This document shows, piece after piece, positions 27,544-36,336 of a DNA stretch of 64,000 nt. Below the pieces are notes generated by a model. It was not told where the DNA came from, made no database searches, and saw only the letters and a list, made by a program, of their open reading frames with translations. This DNA is from Blastocatellia bacterium (GTDB taxonomy: Bacteria > Acidobacteriota > Blastocatellia > HR10 > J050), in contig JALSQX010000053.1 of the NCBI GenBank assembly GCA_026985075.1, positions 1 through 64,000 on the forward strand. The letters are read 5' to 3'. The position numbers were made by a program, and so were the translations under genes. Within the stretch, counting starts at the first letter, position 1; every line of letters starts with the position of its first letter.

Positions 27544-28020
27544 ATGGAGAAGGAAAGAACCATGGAAGTCGCGGGGAGAGTCGTCGGCGTTCAGAAGAAA
27601 ACCCAATGGACGCATCTGGCCCTTCACATCCGGGATTTGGATAGGAGCATCGCCTTCTATACCGATTTCACGCCCTTGAAGAAAATCCATGAACGGTATG
27701 ATGAAGTGACCCGGATGCGGACCGCCTGGTTGAGCGATCGACCCGAAGGTCGCGAAACGGAATTCGTGCTCGTGTTGATCGAAGGTGATCCTCCGATGAT
27801 TGAGGATGCACACCCACAACAGCCGATTGCGCCGGTGAGTCATTTAGGATTTTCGGTGGAATCCCGCGAAGAGGTGGACCGCATTGCCGAGCGGGCGCGA
27901 GCCGCCGGCATCTTGAGATTCGGCCCCACCTATCTGGATGATGTCGTCGGTTACATCTGTATCATCGCCGATCCTGACGGCCATCAACTCGAGTTCTCCT
28001 ACGGGCAAGTGCTCGGATGA
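27544..28020 (+). CDS. VOC-family (glyoxalase/dioxygenase) protein
   Basis: A 158-residue vicinal-oxygen-chelate protein with two beta-alpha-beta-beta-beta modules. First module starts at THLALHIRDLDRSIAFY; second at SHLGFSVESREEVDRI and ends with the metal-ligand region DPDGHQLEFSYG. Predicted metal ligands are the histidines of THLAL and SHLGF plus the C-terminal Glu of QLEFS. Activities in the family include lyase, isomerase, epimerase and ring dioxygenase; none can be chosen here. AGGAGG precedes the start. Confidence 0.85.
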   Translation: MEKERTMEVAGRVVGVQKKTQWTHLALHIRDLDRSIAFYTDFTPLKKIHERYDEVTRMRTAWLSDRPEGRETEFVLVLIEGDPPMIEDAHPQQPIAPVSHLGFSVESREEVDRIAERARAAGILRFGPTYLDDVVGYICIIADPDGHQLEFSYGQVLG

Positions 28021-28026
28021 ACGCGC

Positions 28027-28329
28027 ATGATCGAACACATCGCCCTCTTCAAATTCAAGCCCACGACTTCGATCGCCGAGCAGCAACAGCTCGCGGCGCA
28101 ACTCCGGCAATTGCCCGAGATGGTGGACGGCATCGTCAGACTCACCATCCGACGAGATATTCTGAGAACGGATGATTCGTTCGACATGGGACTGTTCGTC
28201 ACGCTGGTTGATCGCACCAGTCTCCGACGATATGGAGCGTCGGCACAGCGTCGGGCGGTGAGTACCTATGCGCGCATGCTCTGCGAGCAGGTAGTCCTCT
28301 TCGATTACGAACTGGACGAAGCCGAGTGA
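28027..28329 (+). CDS. Dabb (stress-responsive alpha/beta-barrel) domain protein
   Basis: A 100-residue dimeric ferredoxin-like fold protein; MIEHIALFKFKP at the start and the FDMGLFVTLVDRTSLRRY stretch are typical of Dabb proteins. Related small enzymes include cyclases and decarboxylase-like proteins, others have no known activity. Six bases after the VOC gene and ten before grdC, so firmly inside the operon. Confidence 0.8.
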   Translation: MIEHIALFKFKPTTSIAEQQQLAAQLRQLPEMVDGIVRLTIRRDILRTDDSFDMGLFVTLVDRTSLRRYGASAQRRAVSTYARMLCEQVVLFDYELDEAE

Positions 28330-28339
28330 GGATCGCTCC

Positions 28340-29785
28340 ATGAATTTCCCGGTCATCAAAGCGGTATCCTACGCGCTCGCCCATACACCGGATCTCGTTC
28401 CCTATGGATCGAAACCGGAGCGCGAACTTCGTAAGACCCCCGCATTGTGTGGGCGCTTGGCGGCTCATTTACGGACATTCGATCAAGCTTGCGCCTATCC
28501 TCCTCACCAGGTGTTCATTGGCCGCACTCCCCCGGAAGCGCTGTGGGACAGAGAGACGCCTTGGTGGCGCCATCAGGATGCCATGGCGGAGCGGTGGGGG
28601 CCTTATGGGGAGATCATGCCGGAAGCCGAATTTTATGGACTCCTCCGGTTCAGCGACGAATTCGATCTCGTCTGGCTGGAACCGGCCTTCCTGGCCACTG
28701 TTCGTCAACGGTTACGCGCCCACCCGCTCTTTCGGACCGAGGACCTCGATCGACTGGGGGATGGCCATGCGTTGGACCGCATCCGATCGAAGATCACCGA
28801 TGAAGGCGCTCTCCCCCTTCGCCACCGGGATCGCCTGGTTGGCTGTGTTCGCCGCGGTCACGATGAAGATTCATTCCTCACTGCTAACATCCTGCTCGAG
28901 AATGTAGCGTGTAAGGCGACGGGCATGTTAGCCATTCGGTGGCTGTTTGAGCACCACCGGGAGGAAGGCATTCGCCCCGAAATCATCGATTACGTGATCA
29001 ACGCTGGCGAAGAAGCGGTGGGGGATCGTTATCAGCGAGGTGCCGGGAACCTGGCCAAAGCGATGGCGGAGCGCTCTGGATGTGTGAACAGTACCGGGGG
29101 CGATGTGAAAGCGTTTTGTTGTGGACCGATCCACAGTTTGATCATCGCGGCCGGACTCGTTCATTCCGGGATCTTCGAGCACGTCCTTGTGGTTGGTGGA
29201 GGAGCGCTGGCCAAGCTGGGGATGAAGTTTCGCGGGCATCTGAAGCACGACATGCCCATCCTGGAAGATGTCCTGGCCAGCTTCGCCATTCTCGTCGGGC
29301 CGCCGGATGATCGCAATCCCCGCATTCGACTCGACGCCATTGGCAAGCACGATGTGCGCTATAGCGGGTCGGCCCAAAGCATTGCTCGAGCGCTCATCGC
29401 CAATCCCCTGGATGCCCTGGGGCGCAGGGTCACCGACATCGATCGGTACGCTGTAGAATTGCACAATCCCGAAATCACCGAGCCGGCGGGAAGTGGAAAT
29501 GTCCCACGACACAACTATCGCACCATCGCCAGCTTGGGCGTGATGCGTGGAGAGTGGTCGCGCCATGCCATCGCCGAGTTCGAACGATGGCACGGACTGC
29601 CGGGATTTTCGCCGACACAGGGCCACGTCGCCTCGGCCGTGCCCTACCTGGGACATGCGCGCGATGCCATGCGGCGAGGAGACCTCCGAACGGCGATGTT
29701 CATTGGCAAGGGAAGCCTCTTTCTGGGGAAAATGACGCATCTCTCCGATGGGATGTCCTTCATTCTCGAGGCCCCGAATTCCTGA
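28340..29785 (+). CDS. grdC: Glycine-reductase component C beta-subunit homologue (GrdC-like)
   Basis: A 481-residue protein with the GrdC opening (NFPVIKAVSYALAHTPDLVPYGSKP) and a thiolase/FabH-like second half. The likely acyl-binding cysteine is in KAFCCGP (C260-C261), followed by VLVVGGGALAKLGMKF. In clostridia GrdC and GrdD together take the acetyl group from GrdA and release acetyl phosphate. No grdD (PlsX-like) gene is seen in this window, so GrdC may work alone, with a distant GrdD, or hand the acyl group to another acceptor. The gene starts the Grd block and is followed 70 bases later by thioredoxin. Confidence 0.85.
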   Translation: MNFPVIKAVSYALAHTPDLVPYGSKPERELRKTPALCGRLAAHLRTFDQACAYPPHQVFIGRTPPEALWDRETPWWRHQDAMAERWGPYGEIMPEAEFYGLLRFSDEFDLVWLEPAFLATVRQRLRAHPLFRTEDLDRLGDGHALDRIRSKITDEGALPLRHRDRLVGCVRRGHDEDSFLTANILLENVACKATGMLAIRWLFEHHREEGIRPEIIDYVINAGEEAVGDRYQRGAGNLAKAMAERSGCVNSTGGDVKAFCCGPIHSLIIAAGLVHSGIFEHVLVVGGGALAKLGMKFRGHLKHDMPILEDVLASFAILVGPPDDRNPRIRLDAIGKHDVRYSGSAQSIARALIANPLDALGRRVTDIDRYAVELHNPEITEPAGSGNVPRHNYRTIASLGVMRGEWSRHAIAEFERWHGLPGFSPTQGHVASAVPYLGHARDAMRRGDLRTAMFIGKGSLFLGKMTHLSDGMSFILEAPNS

Positions 29786-29855
29786 TCCGCGTTCTCTCGA
29801 CGGGTTCTGGCCGGAAATCTCGGCAGGGAAGCCAACGAAAAGGAGACGATGCCCG

Positions 29856-30191
29856 ATGATGACTGTGACGACGGAAACGTTCGATCCGGAGGTCGTGCGA
29901 GCGGAACAACCCGTTCTCGTCGATTTCTGGGGACCACGCTGTGGTCCCTGTCTGGCGCTCATGCCCGTTGTCGAAGAACTCGCCAGGGAGTATGATGGAA
30001 GGCTGAAGATTGTGAAAATCAATGCTCAGGAGAATCGAAAACTCTGCGTGCGATTGAAGGTGATCGGCCTTCCCACGTTTCTCTTCTTCGGTCGCGGCCG
30101 GGAAATGGGCCGACTCACCGGTCCCATTACAGCTGACGAGCTCAGAGAATGGGTTCAACGAGTGTTGTCGCGCGCACGTGGAATACGCTGA
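29856..30191 (+). CDS. Thioredoxin
   Basis: A 111-residue thioredoxin. The active site reads WGPRCGPC, with the CGPC pair intact and an Arg before the first Cys. The cis-proline loop is IGLPTFLFF. It lies between grdC and grdA, the place where clostridial grd operons carry their own thioredoxin to re-reduce GrdA, so that role is expected. Start at 29856 chosen by distance from AAGGAG (29840-29845); ATG at 29859 is an alternative. No thioredoxin reductase gene is next to it. Confidence 0.9.
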   Translation: MMTVTTETFDPEVVRAEQPVLVDFWGPRCGPCLALMPVVEELAREYDGRLKIVKINAQENRKLCVRLKVIGLPTFLFFGRGREMGRLTGPITADELREWVQRVLSRARGIR

Positions 30192-30207
30192 TGGGAGGAA
30201 GGCAACC

Positions 30208-30678
30208 ATGAAACTCGCCGGAAAGAAAGTCATCGTTCTTGGGGAACGGGACGGCGTGCAGGGGACGGCGCTCAGCCAGTGCGTGAAGGCCGCTGGTGGT
30301 GAAGTCGTGCTCACCGTCGATCAGTGCTTCGTCTGAACGGCGGCCGGTGCCATGGACCTGGAGGATCAAGGGGCGATCAAGGCCACGGTTGAGGAACTCG
30401 GCTCGGACGATATCGTGGTCATCTTGGGATCGCCCGATCCGGACGCCGCCGAGATGTACGCCGAAACGGTCACCCTGGGCGATCCGACCTATGCTGGTCC
30501 ATTGGCCGGAGTCTCGTTGAGACTCCCCGTCTACAACATCTTTGAACCGGAGATCAAAGAACAAATTCCCCCAGAGGTCTACCAGGAGCAGGTGGCGATG
30601 ATGGAGATGGTGCTGCCGGCTGAGGAGATCTGTGCCCGCGTCAGAGCGGTGAGAGAGAAAGCCGGAGTGTCCTCATGA
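30208..30678 (+). CDS. grdA: Glycine reductase selenoprotein A (GrdA), UGA read as selenocysteine
   Basis: Reading through the TGA at 30334-30336 gives a 156-residue protein, close to the family length of about 158. The N-terminus (GKKVIVLGERDGVQG) and the redox motif C40-F-V-U43 followed by TAAGAMDLE match GrdA closely. Sec43 carries the carboxymethyl group in the known reaction and forms a selenide-sulfide with Cys40, later reduced by thioredoxin. Conventional translation would call only the fragment from 30352. Ribosome-binding site GGGAGGAAGG lies 5-14 bases upstream. A possible SECIS stem is described separately. Confidence 0.93.
30337..30361 (+). promoter_or_regulatory. Possible bacterial SECIS element of grdA
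   Basis: After the UGA, CCGGT (30344-30348) can pair with ACC (30356-30358) and GG (30360-30361), leaving a bulged T at 30359 and a 7-base loop. The stem is short and is not the same shape as those in the grdB genes, so this is tentative. Confidence 0.35.
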
Positions 30679-30735
30679 CAGTCCACGACGTTATCCCCTC
30701 TGGCGTGGCGCTCAGTGGTCGAGAAGGAGCAGGCG

Positions 30736-32064
30736 ATGACCCATCCCATTCGGATCATTCATTATCTGAATCAATTTTTTGGTGGCATCGGCGGGGAAGA
30801 TAAGGCCGATGTGGGTTTAGAGATCCGCCGCGGTCCAGTGGGCCCGGGGCTCGGCCTCCAGCACGCTTTGGGCCCTGACGGAGAGATCATCGCCACGCTC
30901 ATTTGTGGCGATAATTATTTCCATATGCAGATGGCCACTGTGCGGACCGCTGTTCTGGACATCGTTGGAGATCTCCGGCCGGATATCCTCGTCGCTGGTC
31001 CGGCCTTCAATGCCGGTCGCTATGGCATGGCGTGTGGCGAGGTGTGCAAGGTCGTCGCCGAACGGGCGCACATGCCAACCGTCACGGCCATGTATCCCGA
31101 GAATCCCGCCGTTGAGACGTACCGTCGTGTTCCCAATCTCTGGATTCTCCCCACGGGGGCGACGGCAGCCGATATGCGAGCGGTCCTCCCGCGACTGGCG
31201 ACATTGATACGGAAACTGGGGCGTGGCCAACCCCTCGGCCCCGCCCGAGCGGAAGGCCTCATCCCCCGCGGACAACGGGTTCTCACCACCGCCTCGCGCC
31301 CGGGCGCCGAGCGCGCCGTCACCATGCTTCTGGCCAAACTGCGTGGCCAGCCGTTCCAGACGGAACTCCCCCTGTACCAACTGGAATCGGTTCCACCGGC
31401 CTCACCGGTCGCCGATCTCCGGACGGCGCGGCTCGCCACCATCACCACGGCGGGCCTCGTCCCCCGCGGCAATCCCGACGGGTTCAAAGTCTTCAATGCT
31501 ACCCGCTGGAGTCGCTATCGGCTCCCGGATGCTCCCGCGCTGAACGGCGAGGACTGGGAGATCATTCACGGTGGATTCAACACGGCATACGCTCAGGCGA
31601 ATCCGAACCTCGTTCTTCCCCTCGATGTTCTCCGGGAACTCGTTGGGGAGATGATCGGCGAACTGGACGAGTATTTTTACTCCATCACTGGTGTGGGGAC
31701 GAGCTTGGCTGTGGCCAAGCAGGCGGGCGAAGCGATAGCGGCGTCGCTCGGCGAGGATCACGTCGATGCCGCCCTGTTAGTGGCCACCTGAGGAACCTGC
31801 ACGCGCTGCGGCGCAGCGCTGGCCAAGGAGTTGGATCGCGCCGGTATTCCCGTGGTGCTCATCTCAGCCATGGCTCAACTGGCCCATCAGGTGGGAGCGT
31901 CGCGCATCGTTGTCGGACGGAAAATTCCTCATCCCTGTGGTGATCCCCTACTCCCTCCGGAATTCGATCGCGCCGTGCGAAGGGAGATCGTCATCACGGC
32001 ACTCCACGCATTGCAGACGCCCGTCTCCGCGCCCACGCTCTTTCGCCCCCGATATGCCCTGTAA
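30736..32064 (+). CDS. grdB: Glycine/sarcosine/betaine reductase component B selenoprotein (GrdB-like, copy 1)
   Basis: Reading the TGA at 31789-31791 as selenocysteine gives 442 residues with Sec352, matching clostridial GrdB (about 436 residues, Sec near 350). The N-terminus IRIIHYLNQFFGGIGGE and the post-Sec motif U-GTCTRCGAALAKE are family hallmarks. GrdB, with GrdE, binds the substrate and splits its C-N (or other C-X) bond, passing a carboxymethyl group to GrdA. Start at 30736 is set by GGAG at 30726-30729 and by alignment with copy 2. Conventional translation would stop at 31791 and miss the last 90 residues. Confidence 0.93.
31789..31819 (+). promoter_or_regulatory. Bacterial SECIS element of grdB copy 1
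   Basis: TGA, then 11 bases, then a 6-bp stem (GCGCTG 31803-31808, CAGCGC 31814-31819) closing the 5-base loop CGGCG. The copy in grdB2 has the same spacing and loop with two compensated base pairs. Confidence 0.65.
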
Positions 32065-32196
32065 CAGGCTGATGACGTCTGACGCGCCGACGAGAGACTA
32101 TCACCACTCGAGCCGCCGACTCAGGGACCGTCGATCACGCCCAGGTCGCGGTCGAGAGATCTCGCTCGGGCCACCTGCTCTGAGAGGCAAGCCACC

Positions 32197-33495
32197 ATGC
32201 AATTGGACGTAGGGACCTTTCCGATCAACAGCATCGTTTTCGACCATCACACGCGACTGGATGGCGATACGCTCCGGATCAACCGGCACGAGCTGATCCA
32301 GATGATCCAGGAAGACCCGTGCATCGAGCGCGCCGAGATCGAGCTGGCTATACCGGGCGAATCGACGCGCATCATTCACGTATGTGATGCGATCGAACCG
32401 CGGATCAAGGTATCCGGGCCGGGAGTGTGCTATCCGGGCTTGATGGGCCCCGTCGATACGGTCGGTCGTGGCGTCACGCATCGGCTGGGGGGAATGGCCG
32501 TCGTGCTCTCGGCCGAGTACCCGAGGCTTATCGAGACGGGCGTGGGCGCAGCTCACGAGGCGATCCTGGATATGTCGGGTCCCGGTGCGCTCGGCCCGAT
32601 CGCCCACACGCTCAATCTGGTGCTCGTTCTCGCGCTGGCTTCGGGGTACTCCCAAGGAGATTATAATCGAGCCGTACAACTGGCCGGTCTGAAGGTAGCC
32701 CACCGATTAGCGCAAACGACGGAGGGGAAAGCGCCTCCTCTCCGACGCCGATATGAACTCACTCCCGTCGATACCACACTCCCCAAGGTCGTGTACATCA
32801 GTCAGTTTTACACCCAGCTCAACTTGCCCGCTCCCTATCTGACGTGGTACGGAATGTACATCACCGACTGGATGCCCCTTTGGGTCCATCCCAACGAGAT
32901 CCTCGACGGAGCCCTCATCCCCGGAGCCGTCGGCGGTGACGCCGTGAGGCCGAGTTCCTGGGAATACGTCAACAACCCCATCATCGCGCGTCTGTATGAG
33001 GCCCACGGTGAGGCTCTCGCGTTTCTCGGCGTCATTGTGCACCGGACGCGATTCGAAGTCTTTGAAGAGAAGCAACTCTCGGCCAACCAGGCAGCGAAGT
33101 TGGCCAAGCTCATGGGCGCTGATGGAGCCATCGTCACTTGGATTGGAGCCGGAAATGCATTCATCGAGGGGATGTTGACCGTCCAGGCGCTCGAACGAGA
33201 AGGCATCAAGACCGTGTTCATGACCTATGAACATGGCGGTCAAGAGGGATGGGAAGCGCCACTCATGTTCACTGTGCCCGAGGCTGACGCCATCATCTCG
33301 GTGGGGAGTCTCGACCGGGCGATCACCCTCCCGGCCGTGGAACGGGTCATCGGCGGAGATGAGCTGTGTTTAGATCCCGAAGCCAGTGGCGAGCGCGTGC
33401 CCGCCGCTGGCGAACTCCGACTCCCGTGGCGCCTCCCCATCGCCAGTGGCATCGATCATTGGGGATTTGGCCGACTCACCTGCATCGAGTATTGA
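32197..33495 (+). CDS. grdE: GrdE-like component B subunit (copy 1)
   Basis: A 432-residue protein of the GrdE family (clostridial GrdE about 428): MQLDVGTFPIN start, the ARIIH-type RIIHVCDAIEPRIKV motif near residue 58-72, and the HPNEILDGAL motif at 231-240. In classical GrdE the chain is cut before a cysteine around residue 242 to give a pyruvoyl group that binds the substrate amine. Here the matching stretch reads IPGAVGGDAV and has no cysteine, so processing seems impossible. Lies 132 bases after grdB1. Function as the substrate-binding partner of GrdB1 is inferred. Confidence 0.85.
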   Translation: MQLDVGTFPINSIVFDHHTRLDGDTLRINRHELIQMIQEDPCIERAEIELAIPGESTRIIHVCDAIEPRIKVSGPGVCYPGLMGPVDTVGRGVTHRLGGMAVVLSAEYPRLIETGVGAAHEAILDMSGPGALGPIAHTLNLVLVLALASGYSQGDYNRAVQLAGLKVAHRLAQTTEGKAPPLRRRYELTPVDTTLPKVVYISQFYTQLNLPAPYLTWYGMYITDWMPLWVHPNEILDGALIPGAVGGDAVRPSSWEYVNNPIIARLYEAHGEALAFLGVIVHRTRFEVFEEKQLSANQAAKLAKLMGADGAIVTWIGAGNAFIEGMLTVQALEREGIKTVFMTYEHGGQEGWEAPLMFTVPEADAIISVGSLDRAITLPAVERVIGGDELCLDPEASGERVPAAGELRLPWRLPIASGIDHWGFGRLTCIEY

Positions 33496-33504
33496 GTTCC
33501 GGAT

Positions 33505-34854
33505 ATGCGCACAACGCATGACCAGATGACCTCGCCCATTCGCATCGTTCACTACGTGAACCAGTTCTTCGGCGGAATCGGCGGCGAAGAACGCGCCGAT
33601 ACGGAACTGCTCATCCGAGAGCATCCGGTGGGCCCGGGAGTGGGCATCGCTCGGGCGCTCGGCGAGCGAGGACGCATCGTGGCGACCCTCATCGGCGGCG
33701 ACAATTATTTCACCGAGCGAATGGATGTGGCGCGATCGGCCGCGCTGGAGGCGATCGAAAGATACCGACCCGATGTCGTCATCGCCGGACCGGCGTTCAA
33801 TGCCGGTCGTTACGGCATGGCCTGCGGCGAGGTATGTAAGGCCGTCACGGAAACGCTTCGTATTCCCTCGGTCACGGCGATGTCTCCGCACAATCCGGCC
33901 GTTTCGCTCTATCGCCGGTCCACATATATTCTCCCCACAGGAGAATCGGCAGCGAGCATGCCACACATCCTTCCCCGCCTGACGGCATTCGCGCATCGAC
34001 TCGCCATTGGCGACGCCATTGGGCCAGCCGAACGCGAGGGCTATATGCCGCGCGGCATTCGTGGCATCATTTTGGATGAACGCTCTGCTGCCCAGCGCGC
34101 CGCTGAGATGCTCAAGGCTAAACTCACCGGCGAGCCTTACCAGACGGAAATTCCCGTTGAAGTCTTCCAGCCGGTCAGTCCAGCCGCTCCACTTCAGGAT
34201 CTCACCACGGCGACCATTGCGCTGGTGACCACCTCCGGACTGGTCCCTCGAGGGAATCCTGACGGATTCAAAAGTATGAATGAATCCCGCTGGGCGACCT
34301 ACCCGGTGAAGCACCTGGACGCGCTCGCCCCCGACGAATGGGAACCGATTCACGGGGGTTACGATGCGCGATTCGCGCGAGAGAATCCCAACCGCGTCGT
34401 CCCCCTGGACGTGTTGCGGGAGTTAGAGAACGAAGGCGTGATCGGACGACTTCACGCTGATCTCATCGTCACCGTCGGTGTTGGAACGCCCGTCGAAGTG
34501 TGCCAGCGGATGGGCGAAGAGATCGTCGACGAACTTCATCGCGCCAATGTGAGTGCCGCTATTTTCACGTCCAATTGAGCGACGTGTTCTCGTTGCGGCG
34601 CAACGATGGCCAAAGTCATGGAAGCATCTGGGATTCCGGTGGCGTTGATCACGGCGTTGACCACGCTGGCCAAAGATGTGGGCGCTCCCCGTATTGTCCA
34701 GGGCGTACGCATCCCTCACCCCTGCGGCAATCCGGCGCTCCCGTCCGATCGCGATCGGGCCGTGCGCCGGCGCATCGTCATGATGGCCTTGAAAGCCCTG
34801 CAGACGTCCGTCGTGAACCCCACCAGCTTCGTCGATCCCAGCGTCCTCATATGA
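33505..34854 (+). CDS. grdB: Component B selenoprotein (GrdB-like, copy 2)
   Basis: A second selenoprotein B. Reading the TGA at 34576-34578 as selenocysteine gives 449 residues with Sec358 (351 if the start is the ATG at 33526, the position matching copy 1). It is strongly similar to copy 1 throughout, including IRIVHYVNQFFGGIGGEE and the post-Sec U-ATCSRCGATMAK. It ends in an ATGA overlap with the frame of the next gene. Two B selenoproteins suggest two substrates or a heteromeric enzyme. The ribosome-binding site is weak for both start codons; coupling to grdE1, nine bases upstream, is likely. Confidence 0.92.
34576..34606 (+). promoter_or_regulatory. Bacterial SECIS element of grdB copy 2
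   Basis: TGA, 11 bases, then a 6-bp stem (TCGTTG 34590-34595, CAACGA 34601-34606) closing the loop CGGCG. Compared with grdB1, the first pair changes from G-C to T-A and the fourth from C-G to T-A, both keeping the stem. Confidence 0.65.
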
Positions 34855-34862
34855 GAGAGACG

Positions 34863-36161
34863 ATGCGTCTTGAAATGGGAACGTTCCCGATCACCGAGGC
34901 GACGTTCGGTCCCCGGACAGAGCTCGACGGAACGCGCCTGGTCATCGACCACGACGAACTGGCGGCCCTCGTCCTGGAGAACGGTTTCTTCCGCCGCGTT
35001 CGGATAGAGATCGTCTCTCCGGGCGAGAGCGCGCGCATCATCCATCTCCTGGACGCCATCGAACCACGCATCAAGGTTGAGGGACCGGGCGAGACGTTCC
35101 CCGGCTTCCTGGGCTCGGTGGAGACAGTGGGTGAAGGCCGCACGCACCGACTGGGGGGCGTGGCCGTGATGCAATCGGCGGAGATCCCCGGGCGCGGAAA
35201 GGGCGGATTGCTGATGGTCCGAGAAGGGATCGTCGATATGACGGGACCCGGAGCCGCGTACAGTCCCTTCTCGCAAACGATCAACATCGTCCTCACCTTA
35301 GAACTCGAGCCGAATTTCTCCGATGAGGAATACGACCGTACAATCCGCCTGGCGGGCCTGAAAGCGGCTCGCTATCTCGCTCGGACCACAGTTGACCGAC
35401 GGGCCCCTCAGTACCGAACGTATGATCTGACGATCTCTTGTCCCGCACTCCCGCGCGTCGTCTACGTTCACCAGATTCAATCTCAAGGAACGTTCGCGCG
35501 GACGTTCTTCTACGGAAAGCCCTTGGACCATCTGATCCCTACGCTCGTTCATCCCAACGAGCTGCTCGATGGGGCTCTGGTCAGTGGCAACTATGCGTAC
35601 CAGAGCATGAAAACGCCCACCTGGCTTCATGGCAATAATCCGGTGATCGAGCAATTGTACGACCGACATGGCCGGGACTGGAACTTCGTCGGCGTGATTC
35701 TCTCGCGCGGTCACTTCTACGGGATTAGCGAAAAACAGCACAGCGCCAATCACGTGGCGAAACTGGCGCGGATGTGGAATGCTGATGGGGCGATGATCAC
35801 CTGGGAAGGTGGCGGGAATTCTATCATTGAAGCCATGCTCACCATCCAGGCATTAGAGCGCGCCGGGATCAAGACGACGGCCATTTCTTACGAGTTGGGC
35901 GGAGCCGACGGAACGGGGACGCCGTTGCTTCTCTATTCGGTGCCCGAAGCTGACGCCTTGGTCAGTTGTGGCACGTATGAGCGACCTCTTCGACTCCCTT
36001 CCGTGAAGCGCGTCGTGGGCGGACGAACGATCCGATGCGACCCAGCGAAGGGAGGGCACCACCTTCCGGCTCACCAATCCCTCCAATTGGATACCAGCCT
36101 GCAGATGTATTGTGGTACCAATCAAGTGGGTTTCGGACGACGGCGGGGCATCGATTTCTGA
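34863..36161 (+). CDS. grdE: GrdE-like component B subunit (copy 2)
   Basis: A 432-residue GrdE homologue, the same length as copy 1: MRLEMGTFPIT start, RIIHLLDAIEPRIKVEG, HPNELLDGAL and the NNPVIEQLYDRHG block. At the position of the pyruvoyl-forming cysteine the sequence reads SGNY, where I recall clostridial GrdE having SGNC; no cysteine lies nearby. Start at 34863 matches copy 1; an ATG at 34851 overlaps the grdB2 stop and is also possible. The open frame runs back to 34500 but that part only shadows grdB2. Last gene of the Grd operon. Confidence 0.85.
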   Translation: MRLEMGTFPITEATFGPRTELDGTRLVIDHDELAALVLENGFFRRVRIEIVSPGESARIIHLLDAIEPRIKVEGPGETFPGFLGSVETVGEGRTHRLGGVAVMQSAEIPGRGKGGLLMVREGIVDMTGPGAAYSPFSQTINIVLTLELEPNFSDEEYDRTIRLAGLKAARYLARTTVDRRAPQYRTYDLTISCPALPRVVYVHQIQSQGTFARTFFYGKPLDHLIPTLVHPNELLDGALVSGNYAYQSMKTPTWLHGNNPVIEQLYDRHGRDWNFVGVILSRGHFYGISEKQHSANHVAKLARMWNADGAMITWEGGGNSIIEAMLTIQALERAGIKTTAISYELGGADGTGTPLLLYSVPEADALVSCGTYERPLRLPSVKRVVGGRTIRCDPAKGGHHLPAHQSLQLDTSLQMYCGTNQVGFGRRRGIDF

Positions 36162-36336
36162 CCAACGGGGGATTCGCCGAAGCCGACCGAGTGCCTCTCC
36201 GAGCGCGCCTCTTTGGCTTGAAAGACGACCTGGTCATCATAATGATCGGCACTCTTGTTTTTCCTTCCTTCAAGGACCTGAAACCCTCTCCGGTCCTTCA
36301 TCGAAATCCCGTTAACACTACATGAAGGAGGTCACT

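Noticed and set aside
25693-27843. A 716-residue minus-strand reading frame
   Set aside because: It is antisense to the amidohydrolase, dehydrogenase and VOC genes, all with clear family motifs; long antisense frames are common in GC-rich genomes.
30736-34854. grdB1 and grdB2 as frameshifted or degraded pseudogenes broken by stop codons
   Set aside because: Both breaks are in-frame UGA at the known selenocysteine position, the sequence after the UGA continues the family with the CxxC-containing motif, and both have a matching hairpin.
34500-34862. N-terminal extension of grdE2 by about 120 residues
   Set aside because: The extension overlaps the selenoprotein part of grdB2 in another frame and has no counterpart in copy 1; it exists only if the UGA is taken as stop.
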